Source: Candidatus Omnitrophota bacterium
Lineage (GTDB): Bacteria; Omnitrophota; Gorgyraeia; Duberdicusellales; 4484-171
Assembly: GCA_028717025.1 (NCBI GenBank)
Contig: JAQUOR010000018.1
Coordinates: 1 to 14,385 of the forward strand
Reading direction: 5' to 3'
Length of the DNA stretch: 14,385 nucleotides
The notes below the pieces were generated by a model. That model made no database searches and was not told the DNA's origin. It saw only the letters and a program-made list of their open reading frames with translations. Positions 8,481 through 14,339 of the stretch are shown piece after piece. Numbering within the stretch: the first letter of the stretch is position 1; each line of letters opens with the position of its first letter. The position numbers were made by a program, and so were the translations under genes.

Positions 8481-8560
8481 GCTATTTTGGTGTGAAGAGA
8501 AAATAAGACATGCGAGGACCACACTTACCATCGCATGCAGGTAGCAGTCTTGCCCTTGTG

Positions 8561-8911
8561 TCAGATGGTTTTATCGTTGAGCTTTTGCGAATAGTAACTG
8601 CTGAATTTATCCTGCTTCTCCTGCTCTACCTCGATAATTTCGGCGCCGCAAAAATAACCGGCGCCAGGATCGATAAATTCCGACCATACGACCATTACTT
8701 TCAGCTTTACTGATTCAAAATCATCGGGGATAAAATAATTTATAAGCAGAACGTCTCCCTTGCGCCATTCGACTTCCGAGGAAAAACATATACCCATAGG
8801 GGTAATGTTTTTACTCTGGCCCTTAAATTGTTTGCCCACCTCATTCAAAGGACGCATCTCCAGGAAATCTCCCACGTTAAGACGAAGCAGTCTTCTTTTG
8901 TTATTTTCCAT
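8561..8911 (-). CDS. Single-domain PilZ protein, probable c-di-GMP receptor
   Basis: The 116-residue protein is essentially one PilZ domain. The first c-di-GMP binding motif RxxxR is present as RRLLR (Arg6 and Arg10). The second, D/N-x-S/T-x-x-G, is present as NITPMG (about 36-41). The middle is a beta-rich stretch (GDVLLINYFIP, then KLKVMVVWSEF) ending in GYFCGAEIIEVE. The C-terminus is a short polar helix. Known PilZ proteins bind cyclic di-GMP and modulate motility, polysaccharide or transcription by contacting a partner, which cannot be named here. No Shine-Dalgarno precedes the ATG, and a TATAAT box lies only 7 bases upstream (see that entry). It lies 79 bases downstream of mazG and 80 bases before the DUF362 start. 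The truncated membrane sensor at the left end could belong to the same signalling world, but that is a guess. Confidence 0.88.
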   Translation of the reverse strand: MENNKRRLLRLNVGDFLEMRPLNEVGKQFKGQSKNITPMGICFSSEVEWRKGDVLLINYFIPDDFESVKLKVMVVWSEFIDPGAGYFCGAEIIEVEQEKQDKFSSYYSQKLNDKTI

Positions 8912-8918
8912 AGCTTTA

Positions 8919-8924
8919 ATTATA
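8919..8924 (-). promoter_or_regulatory. Candidate -10 box just upstream of the PilZ gene
   Basis: A perfect TATAAT lies 7 bases before the PilZ ATG, and no Shine-Dalgarno sequence is visible. A transcript started there would begin at or next to the AUG, that is, be leaderless. The hexamer at the -35 spacing is a poor match (TAGAAA at 17 bases), and the surroundings are AT-rich, so chance is a real possibility. Confidence 0.28.
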
Positions 8925-8990
8925 TTAGAAAACCAGCAAAATTTCTATATTTATTCTTCTCTTTAGATACGTACGCGGGTATGAGGCACT

Positions 8991-9674
8991 CTATTTCTTT
9001 ACCGGCTGATATGCCGCCTGGGCCGCTTCCTTAAAAACTCTTTTACGCACGCTGTGCTCCAAATCAAACCTGTATATACGGGCAAGTTTGCTTAAGAGAA
9101 AAATACTTGCAGCCAAACGTTCCTCTTTATTTCTTTCTCGGGGAAAAGAGGTAATAGTCTTTTTTATTTCTGAAAGCAACTCCGTAACTTTATCTTTTGT
9201 GCGGTTCTTTACGTTTGACGCCAGGTGTTCGTATTCTTTTAAAAAAAGATCGACCAGGAACAACGCCGGCGCGTTGCGCGGCAGCCTGTCTTTGATGGTT
9301 TTACGTTGCTTTTGTATTGCTTTATGCTTTATCCAATATTTAAGAACTTCCTTTTTGGTTTTGAGTTTTTTTGAGCCGAAGACATGGGGGTGACGTACCA
9401 CTAATTTTTCATTGGCACCGTTAAGGACCTTATGCGCGTCCGATATTCCTTTTTCTTTGAGCATCTCGGTGATTATCAAAAGAATCATAAAAATATCACC
9501 CAGCTCTTCCTCTACCGCAGAATAGTTGTTCTCGTTAAGTTCGTCTATCAACTCATAGGTTTCTTCCAGGAGATACTTTTTATAGTCGCTTAAGCGCTGC
9601 GCTCTGTCCCAGGGGCACCCCTTGGGCGAACGCAAAATCCTGATGGTCTTAATGAGCCTGTCGAATTCTTTCAT
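8991..9674 (-). CDS. mazG: MazG family nucleoside triphosphate pyrophosphohydrolase
   Basis: The 227-residue protein opens like classic MazG: LRSPKGCPWDRAQ (14-26), then the metal-binding EETYE (37-41, Glu37, Glu38, Glu41) and EELGD (56-60, Glu57, Asp60), and RHPHVFG (94-100). The enzyme hydrolyses NTPs or dNTPs to the monophosphate and pyrophosphate, clearing abnormal nucleotides. Residues about 130-220 line up by shape with the second MazG repeat (LP-x-x-APALF start; LSKLARIYRFDLEHSVRKRVFKEA end). There the expected ExxE/EELGD acidic residues are replaced (EIKKTI, ERLAA), so this half looks catalytically dead. Its ATG overlaps the ribD stop by 4 bases (ATGA) and has no Shine-Dalgarno, which indicates coupled translation. 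The domain order and length are shorter than the ~260-residue E. coli protein. Confidence 0.88.
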   Translation of the reverse strand: MKEFDRLIKTIRILRSPKGCPWDRAQRLSDYKKYLLEETYELIDELNENNYSAVEEELGDIFMILLIITEMLKEKGISDAHKVLNGANEKLVVRHPHVFGSKKLKTKKEVLKYWIKHKAIQKQRKTIKDRLPRNAPALFLVDLFLKEYEHLASNVKNRTKDKVTELLSEIKKTITSFPRERNKEERLAASIFLLSKLARIYRFDLEHSVRKRVFKEAAQAAYQPVKK

Positions 9675-10774
9675 GATTGTTTGAGCGGCGCATACACGGG
9701 GGAACCGGTAATGAGAATATCCCCTCCGCTTTGCGTAACGCTGATATCCCGTATCCAGGGAGATGTTTTAGGTAACGCATACCCTTGCCCTCCGATCGAG
9801 GTAAGCGCACGCCTGCCTCCTATGATCTTTGGCGCAATAAAAAAATAAATTTTATCGACGAGCTTCTCATCAAAAAACCTTCCCAGTGTCGCAGATCCCC
9901 CTTCCACAAATACCGAAGTTATTCCTAATGTATATAAAACTTTAAGCATTTCTTTTAGGCTAAGCCGGCCATTTTTTTCTTTTAAAAAATAAATTCGTAT
10001 GCCGGAAGGAAAATTTTTACGTTTATTCTTGCTTTTTAAGGAGACAAAAACGATTAATTTTTCGGCACTCTTTTTAATCAGGTAGGAATTCAAAGGAATC
10101 CGCATGTCGGGATCAACGACAATTTTAAAAGGCGTCGTACACATACCGTTTAAATGCGGGTCGTCAGATACAACAGTATTAATACCCACCATCACTGCGT
10201 CATATCTATCCCTTAATTTTCTCGCATATACCCTGCTTTGCAAACAGGTGATCCACCGGGAGATTCCTCGATGTGTGTCTATTTTTCCATCCAATCTCTG
10301 AGCCACTTTTGCCACCACAAAGGGAGTATTGTAACGCATGTTTTTCAAGAAAACTTCGTTTACTTTTTCGGCTTCGTCACGCAAAAGGCCGACGGTCACT
10401 TTTATCCCGGCATGCTTTAATTTTTTAATCGATGCGCCGTTGACTTTAGGATTAGGATCGCGCATCGCTATGACAACCCTGCCAAAGCCTTGTTTTATAA
10501 TTTCATCCACACACGGGGAGGTTCTCCCAAAATGACAACACGGCTCAAGATTAACATAGAGCGTGGCTCCCTTTATGCTTTCATCGGCATTTCTTATCGC
10601 TTCTATTTCAGCGTGAGGCAAACCGGCTTTATGATGGTATCCCTGAGCGATGATTCTTTTGTCCTTAACGATAACCGCGCCCACCAGAGGGTTTGGCGAA
10701 GTATGGCCTTGTGCGCGCTGTGCCAATAAAAAGGTTTTCCGCAAAAAATAAATATCGTTCTCGCAAGATTTCAT
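9671..10774 (-). CDS. ribD: RibD, bifunctional riboflavin biosynthesis deaminase/reductase
   Basis: 367 residues, the usual length for RibD. The N-terminal cytidine-deaminase-like domain (1-~145) carries SPNPLVGAVIV (26-36), the zinc and catalytic residues His54 and Glu56 in HAEIEA, and the zinc cysteines Cys79 and Cys88 in PCCHFGRTSPC. The C-terminal NADPH reductase domain (~150-367) has AQRLDGKID, SRWITC, DAVMVGINTV-x-x-DDPHLNG, FVEGGSATLG and PKIIGG. It deaminates the pyrimidine product of GTP cyclohydrolase II and then reduces the ribosyl side chain. The usual SLDG of the reductase reads RLDG here. The ATG lies 21 bases after the PHP stop without a clear Shine-Dalgarno. ribD is set apart from ribBA-ribH by nusB and the PHP gene, an unusual order. 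Confidence 0.95.
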   Translation of the reverse strand: MKSCENDIYFLRKTFLLAQRAQGHTSPNPLVGAVIVKDKRIIAQGYHHKAGLPHAEIEAIRNADESIKGATLYVNLEPCCHFGRTSPCVDEIIKQGFGRVVIAMRDPNPKVNGASIKKLKHAGIKVTVGLLRDEAEKVNEVFLKNMRYNTPFVVAKVAQRLDGKIDTHRGISRWITCLQSRVYARKLRDRYDAVMVGINTVVSDDPHLNGMCTTPFKIVVDPDMRIPLNSYLIKKSAEKLIVFVSLKSKNKRKNFPSGIRIYFLKEKNGRLSLKEMLKVLYTLGITSVFVEGGSATLGRFFDEKLVDKIYFFIAPKIIGGRRALTSIGGQGYALPKTSPWIRDISVTQSGGDILITGSPVYAPLKQS

Positions 10775-10795
10775 ATGCGTTACCGGTATTCTGCG

Positions 10796-11635
10796 CTATG
10801 TCCTTTGTGCTTTGCGTGCCTTCATCTCTTCCACCCACTCATAGGGCATGGTCACGCTGCCTACTCCCGTATATTCCTTATAGCTGCCGTGGGCATCGGA
10901 ACCGCCGCATTTAAGCAAACCAAATTTATCGGCGATGCTCGTATAAAGAGAGATTTTCGTTTCGGAAAATTTTGGATATATCACCTCGATGCCGTCAACG
11001 CCGCAGGCCGCAAATTCTTTAAGCCACTCTTGATCGGGAACCAGCTGAGGATGCGCGATAAAGGCAAGACCTGAAGCTGAATGGATCAGTTCGATTGCTT
11101 CTTTTACCGAGTGTTTAAAGCGGGCGATATAGGCGGGTTTACCGGGAGAAAGGTACTTTCTGAAAGCTTCGCGTAAAGACTTTACCACGCCTTTTTCCAT
11201 CAAGTACAACCCTAAATGAAGCCGCGTAGGGATGGAATCACTGACGTTGGAAAGAATTTTTGCGCTGTCGATTTTTATTCCCAATGCGTGGAGCCTATTG
11301 GCCATAGCAAAATAGCGTTCGCGGCGCAATTTTCTCATCTGCGCCAATGTTTCCTGAAACGCAGGATTTTGCGTATCGATAAAATACCCAAGCACGTGCA
11401 CCTCGACATCGTTTTTTTGAGCGCTTATTTCAATTCCGTCAACAAGCTCGATGCCGTAATGCGCGCTTACTTCTCGTGCCTGCGTAAGGCCGTCAATAGT
11501 ATCATGATCGGTTATAGAGATACAGGAAAGGTGCTTTTCTTTTGCGGCTTTAAAAATGGCCTCTATCGTCGCATCGCTGTCGGAAAAAGTGGAATGGATA
11601 TGAAAATCACACTTCTTCGTAGAATTATCTTCCAT
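10796..11635 (-). CDS. PHP-domain phosphoesterase, TrpH/RNase AM-like
   Basis: 279 residues with all metal ligands of the PHP fold in order: His12 and His14 (DFHIHST), Asp19, His44 (ITDHDTIDG), Glu69 (DGIEIS), His80 (VHVLGY), His195 (IAHPQ), and Asp247/His249 (GGSDAHG). The insert RLHLGLYLMEKG and the segment KYLSPGKPAYI are typical of the YciV/TrpH branch. Its E. coli member, RNase AM, is a 5'-3' exoribonuclease acting on 5'-monophosphate ends, including rRNA and short oligonucleotides. A trinucleotide phosphoesterase role has also been assigned. The start is supported by AAAAGGA placed 4-5 bases before ATG. It follows nusB by 101 bases and precedes ribD by 21. The neighbouring nusB makes an RNA-processing role attractive, but that is inference. 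Confidence 0.88.
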   Translation of the reverse strand: MEDNSTKKCDFHIHSTFSDSDATIEAIFKAAKEKHLSCISITDHDTIDGLTQAREVSAHYGIELVDGIEISAQKNDVEVHVLGYFIDTQNPAFQETLAQMRKLRRERYFAMANRLHALGIKIDSAKILSNVSDSIPTRLHLGLYLMEKGVVKSLREAFRKYLSPGKPAYIARFKHSVKEAIELIHSASGLAFIAHPQLVPDQEWLKEFAACGVDGIEVIYPKFSETKISLYTSIADKFGLLKCGGSDAHGSYKEYTGVGSVTMPYEWVEEMKARKAQRT

Positions 11636-11736
11636 AGTTTCCTTTTGTATGTACCGGATGTACTTTGGTATCGGTTAATCGTAAAAAAGTATACGCACGT
11701 GTCAGTGATAAAGGGGCGGAAGTGAGTGTTTACGCT

Positions 11737-12192
11737 TTACGATGACGGTTCATTGCTCTGAACGTTTGCATCTTTATCTTCGTTCTTCTTACTTTCCATG
11801 CGATAAATTTTATCAAGCACCCCGTTCACGAAGCGGGAAGAATCAACGTCTCCAAAACGCTTGGCCAGCTCGATAGCCTCATTGATAGATACTTTAGGAG
11901 GGATATCATCCAGGAAAAGCAATTCTAAACAGGCGATGCGCAAGATATTGCGGTCGACTATCGCCATACGGTCGATTTCCCAGTTCCGGACGTACTTTTT
12001 TATTAACGCATCAATGTGCGCTGCGTTATCGCTAACGCCCATAACAAGGGTGCGGGAAAAATCAATGACTTCCTGCTTCTGGGGTTCGTTTTCAAGATAA
12101 CTCCGGAAGGCCTCTTCGCGGTCTTTCTTTGATATTTCTATCTGATAAAGAAGATGAAGAGCAATTTCTCTCGCTTTTGACCTTAATCGCAT
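11737..12192 (-). CDS. nusB: Transcription antitermination factor NusB
   Basis: 151 residues, an all-helical NusB. The N-terminal RNA-binding arginine-rich helix is present (RLRSKAREIALHLLYQIE, residues 2-19). The C-terminal core has IDRMAIVDRNILRIACLELLF (74-94), SINEAIELAKRFGDVDSSRFVNGVLDKI. NusB binds boxA RNA with NusE (ribosomal protein S10) and supports antitermination of rRNA operons. A polar tail of about 20 residues (ESKKNEDKD...) follows the fold. The start at 12192 has no clear Shine-Dalgarno and lies 40 bases after the ribH stop. The ribH-nusB junction is a widely conserved arrangement and supports both calls. Confidence 0.95.
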   Translation of the reverse strand: MRLRSKAREIALHLLYQIEISKKDREEAFRSYLENEPQKQEVIDFSRTLVMGVSDNAAHIDALIKKYVRNWEIDRMAIVDRNILRIACLELLFLDDIPPKVSINEAIELAKRFGDVDSSRFVNGVLDKIYRMESKKNEDKDANVQSNEPSS

Positions 12193-12232
12193 ATTATTTA
12201 TTCATTCAAAAGATCAACCATGTGCCAGGTAA

Positions 12233-12691
12233 CTAGATCTGCTGATAAAGAGTAGCCATTTCCAATGCGTTTAATGCAGCGTCCCTGCCCTTGTTACCTT
12301 GTTTTGTCCCTGCACGCTCAATTGCCTGCTCGATGGTATCTGCGGTGATAACGCCAAAAATAATAGGGATATTTTTATCGAGCGAAAGCCGCGCCACGCC
12401 CTTAACTACTTCGGAAGCAATATAATCGAAATGAGGGGTATCTCCCCGTATTACTGCACCAAGGGCAATGACCGCATCGAATTTCTTGGTATCCAGCTTA
12501 TTTAACGCCTGAGGGATCTCAAAAGAACCGGGAGTCCAGATGATCGTAATATCTTTTTCATCAACTCCTGATTTTTTTAAAGTATCCGTACAGCCGCTTA
12601 ACAGTTCATTGCTTATAAATTCGTTGAATCTGGAAATTGCAATGGCTATCTTTTTCCCTTTGCCTGAAAAATTTCCCGTTATCTCCTTCAT
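12233..12691 (-). CDS. ribH: 6,7-dimethyl-8-ribityllumazine synthase
   Basis: 152 residues, the standard length. Signature segments are present: SRFNEFI (20-26), TPGSFEIP (53-60), ALGAVIRGDTPHFDY (76-90, with catalytic His87), PIIFGVITADTIEQA and ERAGTKQGNKG. The enzyme condenses 5-amino-6-ribitylamino-uracil with 3,4-dihydroxy-2-butanone 4-phosphate, the products of the RibD and RibBA branches. The start is fixed by a strong AGGAGGT three bases before ATG (12695-12701). A perfect 24-bp palindrome lies immediately upstream, between ribBA and this site. Many such proteins form 60-meric shells, but nothing here decides the assembly. Confidence 0.96.
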   Translation of the reverse strand: MKEITGNFSGKGKKIAIAISRFNEFISNELLSGCTDTLKKSGVDEKDITIIWTPGSFEIPQALNKLDTKKFDAVIALGAVIRGDTPHFDYIASEVVKGVARLSLDKNIPIIFGVITADTIEQAIERAGTKQGNKGRDAALNALEMATLYQQI

Positions 12692-12694
12692 GTG

Positions 12695-12701
12695 ACCTCC
12701 T
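12695..12701 (-). promoter_or_regulatory. Strong Shine-Dalgarno site of ribH
   Basis: AGGAGGT on the minus strand, 3 bases before the ribH ATG. It is the strongest ribosome binding site in the window and lies 4 bases downstream of the 24-bp palindrome, close enough for the hairpin to affect its access. Confidence 0.85.
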
Positions 12702-12705
12702 GGTT

Positions 12706-12729
12706 ATAGAAGCGGATATCCGCTTCTAT
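12706..12729. repeat. Perfect 24-bp palindrome in the ribBA-ribH gap
   Basis: The sequence reads the same on both strands across all 24 bases (half-site ATAGAAGCGGAT). In RNA it gives a 10-bp stem, AUAGAAGCGG with CCGCUUCUAU, and an AUAU loop. It starts 7 bases after the ribBA stop and ends 4 bases before the ribH Shine-Dalgarno. No U-run follows on the minus strand, so it is not a classical intrinsic terminator. It could be an mRNA-stabilising or processing hairpin, an operator for a dimeric regulator, or a mobile palindromic unit. A related word, ATATCCGCTTA, occurs in the ribBA leader near 14316-14326. Confidence 0.75.
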
Positions 12730-12736
12730 GATCATT

Positions 12737-13939
12737 TTATAATATATGGCCTAATTTTTCTTTTTTGGTCTGTAAATAATCCTTGTTTTCTACACAAGCT
12801 TCTATTGCAATGGGAACGCGCTCGACGATCTCTAAGCCGTATCCTTCTAAGCCGATGATTTTTTTAGGGTTATTGGTAAGAAGCCGAATCTTGGTTATGC
12901 CCAAATCCGCAAGTATCTGCGCTCCAATACCGTAATCCCGTAAATCAGCGGGAAAACCCAGTATCTCGTTTGCTTCCACGGTGTCAGCGCCTTTTTCCTG
13001 CAGGCTGTAGGCCTTTATTTTATTCTTTAAGCCTATACCGCGACCTTCCTGGCGCATGTACAGCAGCACTCCGCCGGTTTTACCGATGAGTTCAAGCGCC
13101 TTATGCAGCTGACGGCCGCAATCACAGCGCCGGCTGCCGAACACATCACCCGTAAGACACTCTGAATGCACTCGTACCAGCACCGCCTTTGTCTTTTTTG
13201 TGCCCCTCTTAACATCTCCCCTTACCAGCGCAAGGTGCTCGCTTTTGTCGATAAACGATTCATAAAAATAGAGAGTAAATTCGCCGTAGTCAGTCGGCAG
13301 TTTGACTCTCTCTACCATTTTTATCAATTTTTCTTTTTTCCTGCGATATTCTATGAGCGCGGCAATAGTGCATATTTTAAGATTATGTTTTTTGGCAAAC
13401 TGAATCAAATCAGGCAGACGCGCCATGGAGCCGTCTTCTTTAATTATTTCGCAAATAACCCCTGCGGGATATAAATCGGCTAACCGCGCTAAATCAACCG
13501 CGGCTTCAGTGTGCCCGGCTCTCACCAGCACTCCTCCCTCTCTTGCTTCAAGCGGAAAAAGATGACCAGGCTTAATAAGGTCCCGTGGGGAACTTTTGGG
13601 ATCAATGAGGACTTCAACCGTTCTTGCGCGGTCAAATGCAGAGATACCTGTAGCAATACCCCTGGCTGCATCAACGGAAACACGCCAGGCAGTTTTATAC
13701 GGGTCTTCTGCGCTGCGATGATGCATAGGCTCAAGCGATAATGCCTCGATACGCTCTCCTGTCAAAGGAACGCAGACTAAACCTCTGCCCTCTTTTATCA
13801 TGAAATTAATTACGTTGGGGCCGGCAAACTGGGCAGCAGCCACTAAATCACCCTCATTTTCCCGCCCTTCATCATCAACGACAACAACGAGTTTGCCCTG
13901 CTTGATATCTTTTAATATATCCTCAATAGTACTGAACAT
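12737..13939 (-). CDS. ribBA: RibBA, bifunctional DHBP synthase / GTP cyclohydrolase II
   Basis: 400 residues, two fused enzymes. The N-terminal DHBP synthase (1-~203) has DDEGRENEGD (22-31), Cys56 in GLVCVPLT, PGHLFPL (124-130) and the catalytic-loop GHTEAAVDL (142-150, His143). It makes 3,4-dihydroxy-2-butanone 4-phosphate from ribulose 5-phosphate. The C-terminal GTP cyclohydrolase II (~205-400) has RVHSECLTGDVFGSRRCDC (256-274) with zinc ligands Cys261, Cys272 and Cys274. It also has RQEGRGIGLKNK (296-307), DLRDYGIGAQIL (332-343) and LLTNNPKK (353-360). It opens GTP to start the pyrimidine branch. Both active sites look intact. The residue before PGH is Lys rather than the common Arg. The start is supported by AAAGGTG about 6 bases upstream. 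It is the first gene after the repeat-rich leader and probably heads the operon. Confidence 0.96.
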   Translation of the reverse strand: MFSTIEDILKDIKQGKLVVVVDDEGRENEGDLVAAAQFAGPNVINFMIKEGRGLVCVPLTGERIEALSLEPMHHRSAEDPYKTAWRVSVDAARGIATGISAFDRARTVEVLIDPKSSPRDLIKPGHLFPLEAREGGVLVRAGHTEAAVDLARLADLYPAGVICEIIKEDGSMARLPDLIQFAKKHNLKICTIAALIEYRRKKEKLIKMVERVKLPTDYGEFTLYFYESFIDKSEHLALVRGDVKRGTKKTKAVLVRVHSECLTGDVFGSRRCDCGRQLHKALELIGKTGGVLLYMRQEGRGIGLKNKIKAYSLQEKGADTVEANEILGFPADLRDYGIGAQILADLGITKIRLLTNNPKKIIGLEGYGLEIVERVPIAIEACVENKDYLQTKKEKLGHIL

Positions 13940-14001
13940 TATTCACCTTTTATGCTAAAACCCTGACTCCTGCAAACATTAGATAAACCTAGACTTTGCA
14001 T

Positions 14002-14026
14002 TGCTCACCAGAGCACCTACGTGGTA
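14002..14026. repeat. Palindromic repeat unit, copy 1
   Basis: The 25-base unit is TGCTC-ACCA-GAGCA followed by CCTACGTGGTA. The first 14 bases form a 5-bp hairpin with a 4-base loop. It matches copy 2 at 14147-14171 in 20 of 25 positions. One stem pair changes from T-A here (14005/14012) to C-G there (14150/14157), so the hairpin is preserved. Confidence 0.6.
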
Positions 14027-14060
14027 AACGCGGATGAAGAACGCTAAGATTTTGGAGATA

Positions 14061-14081
14061 CCTGCCTGACCGGCAGACAGG
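14061..14081. repeat. Imperfect inverted repeat CCTGCCTG...CAGACAGG
   Basis: A 21-base unit pairs CCTG (14061-14064) with CAGG (14078-14081) and CTG (14066-14068) with CAG (14074-14076) across one mismatch. CCTGCCTGCCGGCAGGCAGG-like palindromes are familiar to me as dispersed intergenic units in uncultured bacteria; this copy is slightly degenerate. Confidence 0.5.
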
Positions 14082-14089
14082 AAAGAGTT

Positions 14090-14137
14090 GCAAAAAACGC
14101 AGGCATATTCGAAAAAGGATATGTCGAGGCTTTTTGC
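14090..14137. repeat. 48-base imperfect inverted repeat
   Basis: The outer arms are GCAAAAA (14090-14096) and TTTTTGC (14131-14137). The inner arms are CATAT (14104-14108) and ATATG (14119-14123) around a 10-base loop, with unpaired sequence between the two helices. On the minus strand the motif reads AAAAAGCCTCGACATATCC, a phrase that looks like a dispersed intergenic unit. No U-run follows on the minus strand in a position that would make it a good terminator. Confidence 0.45.
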
Positions 14138-14146
14138 AGCTACTTT

Positions 14147-14171
14147 TGCCCTTCAGGGCACCTACGCGGTA
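14147..14171. repeat. Palindromic repeat unit, copy 2
   Basis: TGCCC-TTCA-GGGCA followed by CCTACGCGGTA, the partner of the unit at 14002-14026, 145 bases away. The 3' arm of its hairpin (GGGCA, 14156-14160) can instead pair with the flanking sequence: GGGC 14156-14159 with GCCC 14172-14175 and ACC 14160-14162 with GGT 14168-14170. The two folds exclude each other. Confidence 0.6.
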
Positions 14172-14224
14172 GCCCAAAAGATTAGCGTTATTCGCCGTGG
14201 GCTGATGCAAATTCTGGATTTAAT

Positions 14225-14253
14225 AGATTAACGCAACTGGCTTTAGTTGTCAA
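14225..14253 (-). promoter_or_regulatory. Candidate sigma70-type promoter for ribBA
   Basis: On the minus strand a perfect TTGACA (14248-14253) is followed by exactly 17 bases and then TAATCT (14225-14230), a weak -10 match with 3 of 6 positions. Transcription from here would start near 14218 and give a leader of about 280 bases carrying the palindromic units. The good -35 and ideal spacing argue for it; the poor -10 argues against. Confidence 0.35.
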
Positions 14254-14269
14254 GCCTGCAGGAAGAACA

Positions 14270-14303
14270 CCGCAAAACCGCGAAATTCCGCAAAAACGCA
14301 AAG
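14270..14303. repeat. Short near-tandem CCGCAAAA repeats
   Basis: Four degenerate units follow one another: CCGCAAAA (14270-14277), CCGCGAAATT (14278-14287), CCGCAAAAA (14288-14296) and CGCAAAG (14297-14303). Spacing of 8-10 bases brings the units close to one helical turn apart. No function is evident. Confidence 0.4.
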
Positions 14304-14317
14304 ATAGTTATGCGTAT

Positions 14318-14339
14318 ATCCGCTTACAGATCCGCGTTA
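14318..14339. repeat. Short direct repeat ATCCGCTTA / ATCCGCGTTA
   Basis: ATCCGCTTA at 14318-14326 recurs as ATCCGCGTTA at 14330-14339, and the complementary word CGCGGAT occurs at 14029-14035. The same GCGGAT/ATCCGC core forms the centre of the 24-bp palindrome at 12706-12729, which hints at a shared repeat family. Confidence 0.35.

Noticed and set aside
11216..11725. Plus-strand 169-codon frame
   Set aside because: It lies antisense to the PHP gene, whose full set of metal ligands shows that the minus strand is coding; no domain is seen in the plus-strand product.
11636..11736. Promoter in the nusB-PHP gap (TATACT on the minus strand)
   Set aside because: No acceptable -35 hexamer lies 16-18 bases upstream, and the gap is AT-rich enough to give such a box by chance.
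12706..12729. Intrinsic terminator between ribBA and ribH
   Set aside because: The stem is strong, but the following bases on the minus strand are AACCAGGAGG with no U-run, and ribH needs to be expressed.
13989..14210. Minus-strand 73-codon frame in the ribBA leader
   Set aside because: It is composed of palindromic repeat units, lacks a Shine-Dalgarno and shows no protein-like composition.
13940..14218. FMN riboswitch before ribBA
   Set aside because: The location is right, but none of the conserved RFN segments could be found on the minus strand; CTGCCGGTCAGG is part of an inverted repeat, not the riboswitch core.
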